Shown: positions 1 through 12,494, counted from the stretch's first letter. The stretch: 64,000 bases of DNA from Pilatotrama ljubarskyi (GCA_022385805.1 MU277674.1:682294-746293), one strand, 5' to 3'. The notes: generated by a model from the letters alone, not told the origin. Numbers and translations: made by a program.

Positions 1-2533
1 CGAGCGCGCCGCCCTGGGTTTTATACTTTTCAGGGAAGATGCGCACACTCCTACGCGGCAGAGAGTCAGGGTGGAGGTAGTAGTCTTCTCCAAGCTGCGG
101 CTCGGCAACGTCATGCTGACTGTGAACGCCACGAAAGTCTGAGCAGCCCATTCAGCAACGTACGGAGGCTGTACTCACTTCTTGCAATGGAGGATTAGGG
201 AGGAGCGCCCGCGATGGCGGCAACGCGTGCAACAGTACAGAGGGCCCATGCAAGCGAGGATGGTGCCTATCAGATGGCCGAACGGCGTCTTCGTCGCCAT
301 CTCCTGTTCGACGGACCGGACCTCTTCCGCAAGTTTAGCGTCGAGCAGGCGCCATTTCGCCCCATCTGCGCAGGAGGTGAGCATTCCAAAGTCAGATGCG
401 ACACGGTTGGAGATATGGACGACCTGCAGACGAATGCATGAATGTGCAATGCCCTGCAGATAGAACAGACAACCCACCGCTTGTTTCCAGTCGAAAGCCT
501 CCTTGTAGCTGCCCATGAGCTCAGAGGGGCAGGCCATGCATACAAGTCTTGCCCCACTCCGCTCCATATCCTCGTACGTAGCGGTGTCCGGGTCCCGCCC
601 GCACGCCGCGATGACCGAGCGAGCCAAGTCCAGACGACCACTGAGCGAGAACGTGCGATCGGTACCTCGCCAAACGAATCCGCTTGGCTTCCTGCTACAA
701 ACCTCCGCGACCGCTCTCTCGTACTTATCAAGGCAAAGAGTGTATTCTCTACCGCACCTGTGGGCGAGCACGGTCGGCCACGACAAGTTGGTCCGCGGGC
801 AGATGCGACAATCGAATGTGATGACCGCGAGTGACAAGGGCGACGGGTGGTCCTCCTCCTTGATGGCTTCTCGAGCTTTGGCAAGGAACTCGCTCTTGCG
901 CGCCTCGTACCATTCGGTCTTGAGATTGGGTATCGTATCGCGTAGCCTCTCGAAATCTTCCCGCGTAACCTCGGCGTCCGTAGGTGCCTCTACGATCTCG
1001 CGGAATTGGGGCATCGCCGCAAGGTCGGCAAATTCGGCCTGGCACTCCGACTCGATGGTCTTGTGTCCGAGCGATGCCTCGTACTCGGCAATGACGTCGT
1101 ACAGAATCTTCAGACGATCGCAAAGCATGCGGTGTCGCACGGCCTCGAGGCGAGCCGTCCGTACCCCTTCCATGTGGGCAACGACGTCAGCACGGATGGA
1201 CTGCCAAACTGCGCGCGGTTAGCACGAGGTTCTGCACGACATGATAACTTACGAACCAGCGTCGGTGAGCTTCTGAGCTTTCCGAACGGCCTTGTGGTAT
1301 CGTAAATCGCCACGAGTGAACTCGTCCATTAGGTCGAGTTCGTCACCCCATTCCTCTTCCCGCAGCCGCTCCAGTATGCTATCCCCGTGGGATGAGGCTA
1401 TACGACTTGTGCCTACGAGTCGATGTGACGTACCTCTCGAATCGTTCACGTTTGATGGCATCCAGCTCCGCAGATCGATTGTTTGTTTCGTGTGCTTTCC
1501 AGGTCTTGAAGGCTTCTACCGACTATATGCGAGACGTAGCCGTCAGACAACACTCTTGCAAGCGGATGCATAACTACCAACCTCGCTTCTCGCTTTCACA
1601 ATCGCAACCCGTTCTTGTATGAATTGCTTCTTCTCCTCGTCGTTTGTGAGCGATTTCCACTTTGCCCTGAGCTGCTCAAGCTCCAGGGTATGGATATACG
1701 GGACGTCGTACATGGAATTCTTCCTATACTGAGGTTAAGCAGGTTGACACGACCGCAGGGTAGAGTGTACTACTCACGTTCGTGGCATATAGACCATTGT
1801 GTATACGTGACCATCCATCTTCAACGTCTGCCGCATCTCATCCTCCAAATTATACGCAATCCAGACGTTCCGCACTATTCTGTAGCGGCTTGCTTAAGCT
1901 ACCGCCCGAAGTGGTTGGTTAGAGACGCACAGCTTATCTCTGCAAGCCTGACAGTAGCGGACAAACAACTCCCATATGATCATCTTCGAGTTGGGCTTCA
2001 AGCAGTTCTGGTCGATGGTCAGCTCTTCTGTTAATGTTTCTGGTCGCGGACAGGATTCCCACATGACAGTGTGTAAAGAACAGGAGGTTTGCGTACTGCG
2101 GCTCGCTCATAAAGGAGGGACACTCGGGCAGGCCCTCAACCTGTTGCCTCGCGGCCTTCCAGAAAGGGGCAGCGTTGCGACTCATGAGGAACGCGCGAAA
2201 CTCCTTGGAGGTTCGCGCAAGGCTCAGAAGATCGCGTGGGTGCATGCAGCTGAATATCTACGTGGTGTAACGACACAAAGAAGGGCGTCGTGTGAGTCGC
2301 TGGCTAATTTGTGAACAGGACTCCTGAAAACATACTTCAATCAGGATGTCTAGCGGCATGTTGGGCATATCCTTCAAGCCTCCGCGTCGACCGCGGATAT
2401 TGCGGCGGGCAGGCGTACGATTCGTTGGGGCCTTCTCGACGACGCTCGCACTGGTCGAAGTTGCCGCCGCCGCTGAATCTGCAGGAGTATTTGCGACAGC
2501 GGTGGCCTTTCTTGGCTTCTTTCTGGGGGCCAT
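1..2533 (-). CDS. F-box domain protein, 3' end beyond the window
   Basis: Probable substrate-recognition subunit of an SCF ubiquitin ligase. The ATG at 2533 opens a Lys/Pro-rich N-terminus (MAPRKKPRKA, then RRNIRGRRGG). The F-box follows, split by an intron: exon 1 ends after MPLDILIE at a GTATGT donor (2335), and the next exon reads IFSCMHPRDLLSLARTSKEF. The following segment (RNAAPFWKAARQQVEGLPEC, about 2245-2040) is the usual C-terminal part of the F-box in a large basidiomycete family whose downstream regions have Cys-rich stretches. The last long exon ends near 179 at a GTGAGT donor. An acceptor at 120-121 restores the frame, and coding (ending in EKYKTQGGAL) runs off the left edge. At least four further introns lie between. 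F-box assignment is good. The target is unknown, and the gene's stop codon is outside the window. Confidence 0.75.
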
Positions 2534-3234
2534 GCCAAGTTGCTTGGTCTGCGCCGTAAGACGACTGTATGCGCGCCGACAGCGGAGAGTGAGATGGAAG
2601 TGCGGAGGGCCGGGTGAGAGGCGCGAGCCACGCGCCGCGTCGCGTATGTATGTCACCGTTAAGGTTTGCCGAGTGATAGATCGGCTATCTGAGATCTGCA
2701 AGTACTCTTCTCATCTGGGCCAGTCCACTGCCAAGCGCCCGGTACCTACCAGACGTCTCCAATCCTTGCGGCGATTCTTAGAGCGTTGAAGGCGGCGACG
2801 GGTTTGGGGGCGACAGTCAGTTCAGTTCGTATCTAATTGGCATGATCGTACAATCAAGGTATATACAGTAGCCGCGGTAGAATCAGTCTCTAAAAGCACC
2901 AAGGTGAGTAGGTCCGCTTGATAACGGCGCACGGTGGAAGCATCGCAAGAGGTGCGTGGTGTGAAGGTAACTGTGATAAACAGGATGAAAGGGGACAAGA
3001 AGCTAGGCGTCGTAAGTCCGAGAGAACGCGTGTGATGATATACATGTACTGTACACGCACAGCACTTCCCGGCGACAACATGTCCAATTGCTGAAGGAGT
3101 GACGAGGGGAAGAAGCGGGAGAAAATAACCAGTAACGCAAGCAACAGACCATCCAGCAGAGCCACCTCCATCGCCATCTTCTTTCGCCAGTCGTGTTCGT
3201 GAACGTCGTAAGCATCGCATAACTAGTCCAAGTC
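2534..3234. other. Intergenic region between two minus-strand genes
   Basis: About 700 bases holding the 3' flank of the orphan gene ending at 3235 and the promoter of the F-box gene starting at 2533. A 95-codon minus-strand frame at 2890-3177 starts with a real ATG and a hydrophobic stretch, but nothing else supports it. No RNA gene or repeat was recognised. Confidence 0.4.
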
Positions 3235-6200
3235 TCAATTCATGTCCTCCCAATTTGGCCGAGGCGCGCCGATCGACAGCTTGCCCATAATCTTCCGTTG
3301 ACGTAGGTTTTTGACCTCCGTGCTAATTAGATCCCGCAGCCGCTCCAGGTCAAGGCTGCGCTCCGCCCTCGAGCCCATGAGTAGGTTGCGCCAAATACCG
3401 GCAGCGGCGACCGAGTTATCGATGGGAAGCTGAAGGGGACGGTGCAAGCGGACCATCTTCTGCATGAGGTGGTCCGGGCTGGGGTATATAGCATCGGGCC
3501 ATGCGATGCGGATAGCGAACCACCAGCCCAAAGGCTGCAAACGACAATATTCACACCAGAACTTTCAACTGCAGGATTGAGACAACTCACTCGGCCGTCC
3601 GGTAAGCATCGTTCCGGGTAGGTATCGTAAGTCGTGAGAGAGCCATCAGGCAAAGAGAAGCTGCAACTGGTGATGAGTGCCTGGACGCGTGAAGTGTTCA
3701 CTCCGGACTCACCGGTGCACCACCCAGTGGTTGTCATCGTTTCGGTGTTTCGCGAGCACAATCAGCAGCCTGGGGATACCTTCCAACCCGAAGGGCGCCC
3801 ACAGATCGCGGAGGATCCCACAGGCATCACCGTGGCGCCCATTATATACAGCAGTGCTGATCGCGTCGGCCATATTCGGCGGCACGAAGAGGCGGTCGAC
3901 GCGCCCGGGCGGGCTGTCCGTCATCTTCGCCCGTACATATCGCTTGTATGTCTGCGTCGACCAGATGCTCAACGCGATCTCGTCCACCTGCATGCCGCGA
4001 TTGCAGCTGTTGACAGCGTTGTCGAGCTCCGACATCGGCCAGACGATCGCCCAGCTTAGTAGACGCTGGTGGATTCGCTGCCACGGCGGAAGAGTCCGTG
4101 GCTCGCTGCCATACTCATTCTGCTGCCACATGTGCCCGTGCTCCATGAGATCACCGCGAACGTCCTGCGGGAGGGGCGGCAATGGCGGAGAACCAGCGCG
4201 ACGATCGGTTGCGGCGTATCCTCCAGTGTTGCCGTCCGGAATTTCTGGGAGGCCCGACTCCGTGATGGCCGCCTGCGCGTCGCCCTCGTCGTAGTCCTCT
4301 CCGTCGTCCCTGGCGAGCTCCCATGTCTTGTGAGTGGCGACGGACTGGCTTCCGGTAGGCTTGACGCGGAGCTTGTACAGCTCCTGCTCCAAGTATTCCT
4401 GACCGGGCGAGTTCTCGCGATCTTGAGCAGCGTAGTCGCTCTCGAGGCCACGAGTATCCCCATCGGTCGTCCCATAATGGTGGTCATCGTCGTCGTCGTA
4501 CACTTCTTCCTCGCGAATGGCACCATGCATCGATCCGTCATGGTGGTGCATGGAACCGGGTAGGGTATGCAAGTGCGTCGAGTCCCTGATAATCTCGGTT
4601 TCGCCAGGCTGAAACATAGACTCGTCCCCCGTCTGGTGCTGGTGAATGTCCGGCGTCATCTGAGTGTGAGGGTAGCCGTTCATCTCTGAAGTGGGGTAGT
4701 GGTGGTGGTGATGCTCATGAGGATAGCCCTGGCCCTCGGTCATATACGAGCCGCCGCGGGACGACCTAAGACTCTTCTCGATCTTCGGTGCGAGATCGTC
4801 GATGCGGCTGTTCATACGAATGAAGCCCTGAATGAGCTCCTTCGCCCATTCCGGAGGTTCTTGGGTCGAACCAAGTTGGGTCCCCCCGCGCGACTTGGAC
4901 ATGGTGGAGAGTGCTGCCGCAAGGTGGACCGAGGGGTCATGATCGTGGTATGACTTGCGATAGGCTTTGATACTCTGACATGCATGACAGTACGTCAATC
5001 TCAAGTCTGCATCGGGAAGCACAAGCAGGGCTCACCTCGTTGTCGTACTTCATGCCAAGTTTCTTGACCCGCGCTCTGACAGCCTTACGCACGGCTTTCT
5101 TGACTGGCTCGCCCATGGGCTGATCGAGTGCATGAAGCAGTTGGCACAACTCCATATCGTGGAAATGGGAATTCTGAATCTCAGGCTCGAGCATCGACGG
5201 CGCCATAGCTGAAGGCGCGTAGGAGGTCCGCGATCGCGAGGGACGATTGAGAAGGTCGTGCACCATACGCTGCTCCTCGGCGTTGAGGTTCTCCACAGGA
5301 GAGGCTGGTCGGGAGGGCGTCGGGGTGCTGTCTGGGTCGTTGGCGGGATGTCTAGAACGCGTGGGGGACATTGGTGGCGCAGAGCGCATCGCCTCTGTGG
5401 CGGCCACGCTGCGTTCCCGGGGCACCTGGGTCGTCTGGCTCCGCGGTGACATAGGCGCTTGAGAACGCGCTGTGCGTCCATCCTCATTAGCAAGCCCACA
5501 GTAAGGCATTGCATCCACATACCAGCACTTTGAGACTTCGCATACGCGGGGGCTTCCGTACCAGCGTGCCCATTCACCTCGGTAGTACTCTTAACTGACT
5601 TCCCTGGCTTCTGCGACGCCTCAGCTTGCTGTTGCAGCTGCTGTTGCTGTCGCAAGCGGCGAGAGCCTGCCTGCGAGGCGGATTCCGAGGGAGCAATCGA
5701 GTACGCCTTCTGCGTCCGCTGGCCATCCTCGACAACCGACTCCGGCAGTGGCGGATACGCAGTCCGTTGAGTCTTCTGCGTATTGCGCGACTTGACAGAT
5801 TGGTTCTGAGACGCTGCCGTCCTAGGTGATAACGGCCTCTCTGTGCCCGTCGCGGTGCGCGTGGGTGATAGCGCGCGGGAAGCAGACTTGGGAGACAAGA
5901 GCTGCATGGGTCGATGAGTGATCCTGATCGCAGTATGTTACTATGCCACATACGCCATTCTCAGCTGCAGAAGGAGACTTCTGCGATACCTTTGACCGGC
6001 TGCGCGACCCGACGCCACTGGGTGCGCCGGCATATGACGCGCCTGCTATACCAGTCGTGGCGGCTGGGGCCATTCCGAATTGCTACACGCGTGCATCATG
6101 AGGAGCAGCCCCGGGTAGCCAGGACACTTCAACATTACCTGGAAGGGGTTCGGGTGGCTGCTGGTAGGAGAGGCAAGGGCTGTCTCGGGGAGCGGGACCG

Positions 6201-6900
6201 CCGCAGCTTTTGACGGAGAGGTCTGGCGACGCCGTGCGTTAACGTGATGCGATGGGCCTACATGTGGGTGTCCTACCAGTCCATTCCACTGCTTATTGTT
6301 GCCAAAGCTTTCCCTCGGGAGAGGCCCGAAGTTGCCAAAGGAAGAACCATACGACTCGAAGTGGGGTCCAGGAGGGTCATCAGGGCCTGGTTCATGCTCA
6401 GGCTGCAGGGTGTAAGGCTCGCTAAAGCAGTCGTTCACGAGAGCGGACTGTACTCACCACACCGGTGGTGTGTATGGGAATGGTGCGAGCGAGCTCTGAG
6501 GCATTCTCTTGGACGTCCGATCTGATGTCCTCGCCCCCACCATTCTCGCCGTCACCATTGGCATACTCCCCCATCTGACGGACACTACTGGCGGCTTTAC
6601 TTTTTGTGCGGGTAGAACGAACCTGCGACCCGACGCTGCTGCTCTTGTCGTTCTCGACGTCAGGCGGCGTACTCTCCATGCTCTGGAGGTACAGTAAGAC
6701 TGGCGGATTCGACCTGTGTCAGACGATAGGTGCAGATATTGCGCAAGAGGGAGAGTTTACCTTTCTCACTCGGCGCTGCATCATGCGGGCGATGAATAGA
6801 TGCCCCACGCGAGACAATGGACGACTGTGAGCTTACCGGGGGTGTTGGACCGCAGCATGAGCGTATGCAAGGTGCCTTGAGATCCACCGACAGCGGACAT
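3235..6900 (-). CDS. Large disordered orphan protein with a conserved C-terminal domain
   Basis: I do not recognise a named family. The start is the ATG at 6900 in a CCACCATG context, reading MSAVGGSQGTLHTLMLRSN before a GTAAGC donor. The protein is roughly 900 residues over several exons. The N-terminal two thirds is Ser/Pro/Arg/Gln-rich, with a short polyglutamine tract coded near 5630-5660. A more ordered part follows around 5230-5040 (NLNAEEQRMVHDLLNRPSRS, then MGEPVKKAVRKAVRARVKKL). A His/Tyr-rich linker at about 4690-4730 includes five consecutive His. An acidic segment precedes a compact, Trp-bearing C-terminal region (WQRIHQRLLSWAIVWPMSEL, later VLAKHRNDDNHWVVHR) ending in APRPNWEDMN. 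The C-terminal region looks like a folded domain and similar proteins occur in other Agaricomycetes, but I can assign no activity. Exon edges in the N-terminal part are uncertain. Confidence 0.65.
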
Positions 6901-8057
6901 GGTGGCGATTAGTTGGGGGAATGGGTTGTGACAATCGATATTGGGCTTTGTGGCAGGAGAACAGCGCTGCCTGGAGAAGGCGGGTTATGATACAGAAAAC
7001 AAGGCAGCCGATAAGGTATCCGGAGAGCTATTAGAGATGGGATATGCGCAGAGGAGTGAGGTCACACAGCGGAGGAGGGAATATGAACTTGGTTCAGAGT
7101 CTGTTGCCTCGAGGACGGCGCATGTTGGACTCTCTGTTGTCGCCTGTTTGCCATCACTCTTCCAGGCGCTTCGTCGTCTGCCGTGATTGTCCTCGACGTC
7201 GTCTTCCGCGAATCTTCTGCTTGTCAGCTAATCTCGAGGACAATTGTCTGCAGCAAAAGGCAGTTAGATGGCCGTCTTGCATGAACGCCGATTGCTATAG
7301 GGACGCACCATTTGCTCCCGTGCTGGAAACCGATCATCCTAAAGCATGTATAGGAGGTATGATCGGCTCCATTCCCAGCTCTATACTCTTGGGTCAGCGG
7401 TCTCAGGCATTGGGAAGCGTGTGTGCCGCAACTTGCACTCCCTCAATTGAACCGATAGCCTTGCTTCATGTGTTCGCAAGCAGGACGCGTGCGAGGCTTG
7501 TCGCCGCTGCACAGACCGGGGATACGGCCTGCTTCACTCAAAGTTGACGTCTGGTACCGCGACCTGCTGTAAGTTGGTCGGCGATGGACATGATCAGGGC
7601 GGAGACATAGTACTGCTCGCTGGTGTCTGGCTTATATACCTCTTTGACGGTCCCGAACGACAAGGCAGGTTCCGATTCCCTTCTGGGCGAAATCCCACCC
7701 CTTTTTGGAAGTCATACCCCTTTCGCTCAGGTCCTCTTAGCGGTACTCTGACCTATAGCTAGGCCTCACCCTTGCAATACTCCTCGGGGTTAGCAGAATT
7801 GACGTCCATGAGCTAAGGCAGCATAGCTCGCCGTTTGAATTCCAGACCTGGAAACTCTTAGCGGCCAACGGATACGACCTAGATGCAAGGTGTCTTCCCC
7901 CTGCACATTCTTCGCCGCCACAGTATGCCAGCCATGCGATCCTACCCACCAGCCTTCCAGCAGTATTTCACTGTACTGTACATTGCATAGGAATCGATCC
8001 GTAGAGATTTCCTGATGTACTGACCCTTTCCTCTCCCACTAGAGTACTTCTGCTCCG
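6901..8057. other. Intergenic region, 1.16 kb
   Basis: Upstream region of the orphan gene starting at 6900 and 3' flank of the hydrolase gene ending at 8058. A minus-strand TATA-like site lies at 7631-7640. A 167-codon plus-strand frame (7044-7547) has no recognisable domain and was not accepted. Nothing else was seen. Confidence 0.4.
7631..7640 (-). promoter_or_regulatory. TATA-like box, possible distal promoter of the orphan gene
   Basis: Read on the minus strand this is GGTATATAAG, a good TATA match. It is about 730 bases from the ATG at 6900, much further than the 75-110 bases seen for other TATA-bearing genes here. It would imply a long or spliced leader, or a separate transcript. Confidence 0.35.
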
Positions 8058-10433
8058 TCAGTCCACCTTCTCGAACCACACGTCCGCCTGCTCCCGAACA
8101 TGCAAGCCCGGTTTCTTTCCAACATATGACTTCCAGGAAAGAAATACGCCGCATCCCTCTATCGGCCCGTACACGGGATGGTCATGGTCTCGGCGCACAC
8201 ATTGAACCAAGATCTCATAGCCTGGAGGGAACAGCTCGTAGTCGAACGCTGTCGTATTTTCCCCATATCCGTCGGGAAAGATGAAGTGCGGGGTCATCCA
8301 GAAGTGAACGCCTGACGTAGGCAGCGGTTCCAGCCGCAAGTGTGTGGCCAGGAGCCGTGGCCATTCGGCCAGGAGGGCAGGCTTGAGCGTATCATTGTGC
8401 GTGAGGCGGAAGGCCGCGCGGACGTCGTCGCAGTAGTCGCCGTCGGTCGAGGTAGAACAGAGGGTGAAGTTCCCGTAGCCGAGGTTGGCGTACGTCCCTG
8501 CGTAGGCCACGAGTGGAACAAGATTCACAGCGGCGGACGACTCGTCATTTTGCAGTGCTTCTAGAGCGGTGTCCTTCCTGATGTACTTGGCGATTTCTGC
8601 ATCGAAAGGTACGAACCCAGGTGGGACATCGGAGAGAACCTGTTCGGGCGGTTCGGGGAGCAGGGGTAATCCGAGGATGCTGTGCAGGAGATTGAGAGCG
8701 ACATATACGTGCAGCGACAGAGGGTCATCGCTGTTGACGAGGGCAACTACCCCGGCACTCTCTCGGGGCAGTAGCCCTACTATGGCTCTATGACCTGGTA
8801 TAGCACCGGTGTGCCACAACAACTGAGATTGTTCATGAGCCATGTACTAGACTAACCCTGGCAACGGCGGAACTCGTACCTCGTTGTCGTGATATGTCGT
8901 GCGCATCCATCCAAGGCCATACGTTTGCACCGACCACCCGGGAGCGGGCGATCGGCCATACGTAACCGCGCGAGCCTCCGTCAAGTCCGAGATCGGCCCA
9001 AGCGGGGGATCCGGGCGCAGGTCATTCACGCCATGGAGAAGTGCTGAAATCCACTTCGACTGAAAAGAAAAGTCTTGTCAGATAACATAGAAGTTGATAG
9101 AAGAGGCTCTGAGCTGAGCTCGGCGATACTCACCATGTCCCTTGTGCTGGAGATGACGCCTCCGGGTCCGGCCATCATGTCGAAGTCGGTGCCATTGGGG
9201 TTCAGCCAGAACGGAATCCTTCTTCCCGTATCCGACCATGCGTGGCTGAAATTGCCCGAGCGCTCTGCTTCATATGGGAAGAACGTCGTCGCGTCCATAC
9301 CGAGGGGCTCAAGAATTCGCTCCTTTGCGAAGGCCGAATAGTGCATGCCCGCGAATTTGGAGATGATATGTGCTCCAAGAATGTACATCTAGATCGCAAC
9401 CATTCAAGTACTATGCTTCGTCAAGAGAACGAGAGCACGTACCTGGTTATTGTAGTTCCACTTCATGCGCAACCCATGGGTCATCTTGAGGTGACGTAGG
9501 CGTTTGACGATGTCGAGGGTCGAATCCTCTGCGTTCCACGCGAAGTCATGTCTGTCCCAGCAAACCAGGGCTACACTTAGCAAGTAACCTTGAGAGAAGG
9601 AACACGTGAGGACGGACCGGGGCAGTCCAGTTACATGGCTAAGGGCGTCTGCGACAGTGGCCTCCTTCGTGGCCCATTCATCGGCGAGTGCCCATTCACC
9701 CCCGGGAAGGAGGTCGCTGATTCTTGTGTCCCAAGTGAACTCACTGACGCCTGAAGGAAGCGTGGTTGCATTCCTACCACGCCGGAAATCGTCCATCAGG
9801 ATACCCATCGAGAGCGCGAGGAACGCCTTGGAGCAGGAGCCTATACTGAACAAGGTCTGGCACGAGGATCGTGATCGTTGAGTGCGTTTCCTGAAACGTT
9901 ACTACGAACACTTACATCCTCCGTGACGTTTCTCCCATCTTCAGACATGATCCCCCACGAACCGAACTCAGTTTCGACAGAGCCTGGTCCGTTCACGCGC
10001 ACCACCCCGACCGCAAGGCCGGGAACGTTTGATCTGGCCATGAGCCTCGTTGCCAGCTCCGAGATGGCTGGCGTTATGACTTTGCCGACCCCCGAGAGGC
10101 CGGCACCATGGTATGTCGAGCTAAGGCCAGCCTGAGTGTACTGATGGTGCAGTATGGCCGTGGATGACATGGACGGGCTAGTATTAGTACCCAGTGCCCA
10201 CCACAGGAGTAGGCGCAAAGCCGCGCATATCAGGAAGGCTTTGATTCCAAAGAGGAGCACGTTTCGACCGCGGTCATAGCGGTAGGCGGGTCGTTCATGC
10301 TACGAAGGACGACGTGAGGGGCTGCTCGAAACAATTATGCGCTCTGCGTCGCAGTCCAAACACTCACCTCCGCAGGCGGCTGCACGGAAGGCAGCTCGAA
10401 CGCCCCTTTATCCGAACTTCCAAGCTCAGACAT
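8058..10433 (-). CDS. Membrane-anchored class C beta-lactamase-like serine hydrolase
   Basis: Penicillin-binding-protein/beta-lactamase fold enzyme (AmpC, esterase and D-aminopeptidase superfamily). Exon 1 starts at the ATG at 10433 (MSELGSSDKGAFELPSVQPP). Exon 2 carries a single hydrophobic segment (LLFGIKAFLICAALRLLLWW), predicting a type II anchored protein with the catalytic domain outside the cytosol. The catalytic motifs are visible: S-x-x-K as SCSK in FSIGSCSKAFLALSMGILMD (about 9790-9850), Y-x-N as YNN in MKWNYNNQ (about 9445), and H-T-G in LLWHTGAIPGHRAIVGLLP (about 8770-8830) in place of the bacterial K-T-G. Fungal members often use HTG. Many short introns interrupt it. Length (about 620 residues) suits the fungal family. 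Substrate is unknown: esterase, peptidase or lactonase activity are all possible. The TATA box at 10509-10516 supports the start. Confidence 0.85.
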
Positions 10434-11451
10434 TCAGATGTTTGAGTGCTACTCGACCGCTTCTGAGATCTGAGTGTCGGACTCCGTAGTGTCTGCGATA
10501 CGCACTCGCTATATACGCGCGTTCGCGACAGGCCCCGCAGCTTTGCTGTTGACTGCGGTGATGACTCTTGCCTTTATGCGGTGTACAACGCTCTGGACAG
10601 TGTCAAGCCGGTGCTCGGGCGGACGACCGAAGAAAGGTCTGCGTAGTACTAGGGCGGCTGCGCGCGCACGCGGTCAATTGATTGAACAGCCCTGTGAGTC
10701 ACTTCTGGCTTCGCTGCGCCATGGCGAGCCTTGCAGAGGAAAATGAAATCGGAAGAGCAGGTATCTGAAGCAGAGTTGGCAAGTGCCCATGCCAGTGGCA
10801 AGGGACATAGATCTGCCATCACCACGTCCGCTGTGCTCGTCCCTCCCCCGTCATAGAGCTGCCTAGGGGAGACTACATCACCACCAACTTGCACTCAAAT
10901 CTTTGATGGCCTCCAAACAAACACGCGCGGTGAATCTGACATGCAGGCATTCAGCACACTCGAGACATCCTTCAAAAGTATCGAAAGAACGCTAAAGGTG
11001 GGCTACACTTACCAGTACTTCCGAGTCACGCTGCGCTCATCATGATACAATCAGTTCGGTCAACGCACCAGCGCGAATCTATTCCCACAACAACGAGCAT
11101 AAGCTACATATAATTAAACAGCTCGGATAGACATGCAGACAACAAGGCCAGCTGTGCGCAGCTGACGGCGACACCAGGGACAGTCGTTTACAGTACGTGT
11201 ACACATGTATGCGTAGCAGACTCATCCCGAGCCAGGGCATCGCGGTCGTCAGCGTGAGTGGTACATGTCTAGGGCGTGAGCAGGGACGGCGGTCTCGCAC
11301 GCGAGGGCCGGGGAATGGAGCGATAGATACCCGATAGCAAACCGAAAGCAGCCGGAACCAAATGAAGGGGAGGGAAAAAGAGAGGAGTTATTGCGATGTA
11401 GTGCGGTCATCGGGAGTATCGCAACCAAGGGGGATAGGGGGGCACACGCGT
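10434..11451. other. Intergenic region, 1.0 kb
   Basis: Contains the hydrolase promoter near 10.5 kb and, towards 11.4 kb, the 3' flank of the secreted-protein gene. No frame with recognisable protein character, repeat or RNA gene was seen. Confidence 0.4.
10509..10516 (-). promoter_or_regulatory. TATA box of the serine hydrolase gene
   Basis: Minus-strand GTATATAG, 76 bases upstream of the ATG at 10433. The spacing is typical for this window. Confidence 0.6.
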
Positions 11452-12494
11452 CTAGACGGAAGCGCCACGATGGGCAGCCTCGGCGTTGCGGGCGTGGTGA
11501 CGGCGGAGCTTGTTGGGGCTCGTCGGGTCCGCCTCAGGAGAGGCAGAGCGACGGCGGCGACGAGATCCGGCCTTGCAGGAGGGAACGCTGGCGGCGGGGG
11601 AAGAGGCGGCGGGGGCAGCCGAAGACGACTGGACGGCCAACGAGGCGGCGCTGGAGATTGTGACGCTCGGCGCAACGTGGGTGCTGGACGAAGCGTGCGA
11701 CGCAGCGGACGTGTGCGCGGCCGCGGTGCTGTGACTAGCAAAGATGGACGAGGGCGCAGGCTTCGAGCCAGCCGAGCTCTTGGTCGAGGCCGTGGCGTCA
11801 CCGCAGAACGTAATGAGCAGGTTAACATCGTTCTCCTCGCACTGCACCTGGACCTGGTTGTCGTTGGGCTGGAAGAAGGCAGTCTTGCAGTTGCCGCTGG
11901 AGCAGGTGGCGCCCTGACCATCGCATCCACCGAAGTAGCTGAAGGACGTCTCCACGTTGAAGGCGTGGGGAGCAATCAGACTGATATCCGTGGATGAACC
12001 GCCACCCGGGACGGTAGGGTTGATGAGAGACATCTCGAGGAGAGAACAGTTCTCTCCGTTCGCTAGGCACTGGCCTAAAACGTGGCGTAAGATCGACTGG
12101 GATAAATATCGTGCTATAGGTGGACGTACCAGTCTGTAGGTAACTGCAGGCTTGTCAGCGATCACATTCGCCAAGAGAAAAGAGTTAAACCACATACGCG
12201 ATGCCAGCGAAGAAGGGTCCATTGCTGGTGTAGGGCTCTCCGCTGGAGAGCACCTTGCCGTTCTGGATGAGCTGGGGCTGTAGACAGGCTCGTTAGTCGA
12301 ATGTATACAACTGTACAGTGCATGCGCGACTCACAGTTCCCTTTCCACACCTACAAAAACATCGTAAGTAACACTTCATGCAGGTTAAACAGAGGTCGTG
12401 CGTACCTGTTATCGAACTTGATGGTGTGCTGCTCAGCACGGACGAGAGCGCCGGCGAAAAGAGCCACGGCGGAGACAACAAACGAGAGCTGCAT
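11452..12494 (-). CDS. Small secreted Ser/Ala-rich glycopeptide-type protein
   Basis: Secreted or wall-associated protein of a basidiomycete family often labelled glycopeptide; its function is not established. The ATG at 12494 opens a clear signal peptide (MQLSFVVSAVALFAGALVRA), followed by EQHTIKFDNR at a GTACGC donor. The mature domain continues through three more exons (NGPFFAGIAYLQ, then TGQCLANGENCSLLEMSLIN, then SYFGGCDGQGATCSSGNC, NDVNLLITFCGD). It holds six or more Cys that probably form disulphides. A Ser/Ala/Thr-rich tail of about 90 residues follows, suited to O-mannosylation. Unlike GPI-anchored relatives the tail does not end in a hydrophobic signal. It ends in an Arg/His-rich stretch (KAGSRRRRRSASPEADPTSP), so the protein is more likely soluble, or the true last exon differs. 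Family assignment is from memory of similar sequences. Confidence 0.75.

Noticed and set aside
2890..3177. Small minus-strand frame beginning MAMEVALLDGLLLALLVIFS
   Set aside because: A true ATG and hydrophobic start are present, but the rest lacks protein character and it lies in the 3' flank of the preceding gene. Kept only as an intergenic note.
7044..7547. 167-codon plus-strand open frame
   Set aside because: No domain character, and its composition fits random GC-rich sequence.
11388..11975. Long frames opposite the secreted-protein gene on both strands
   Set aside because: These are shadows of the Ser/Ala-rich coding strand. The spliced minus-strand gene explains the region.
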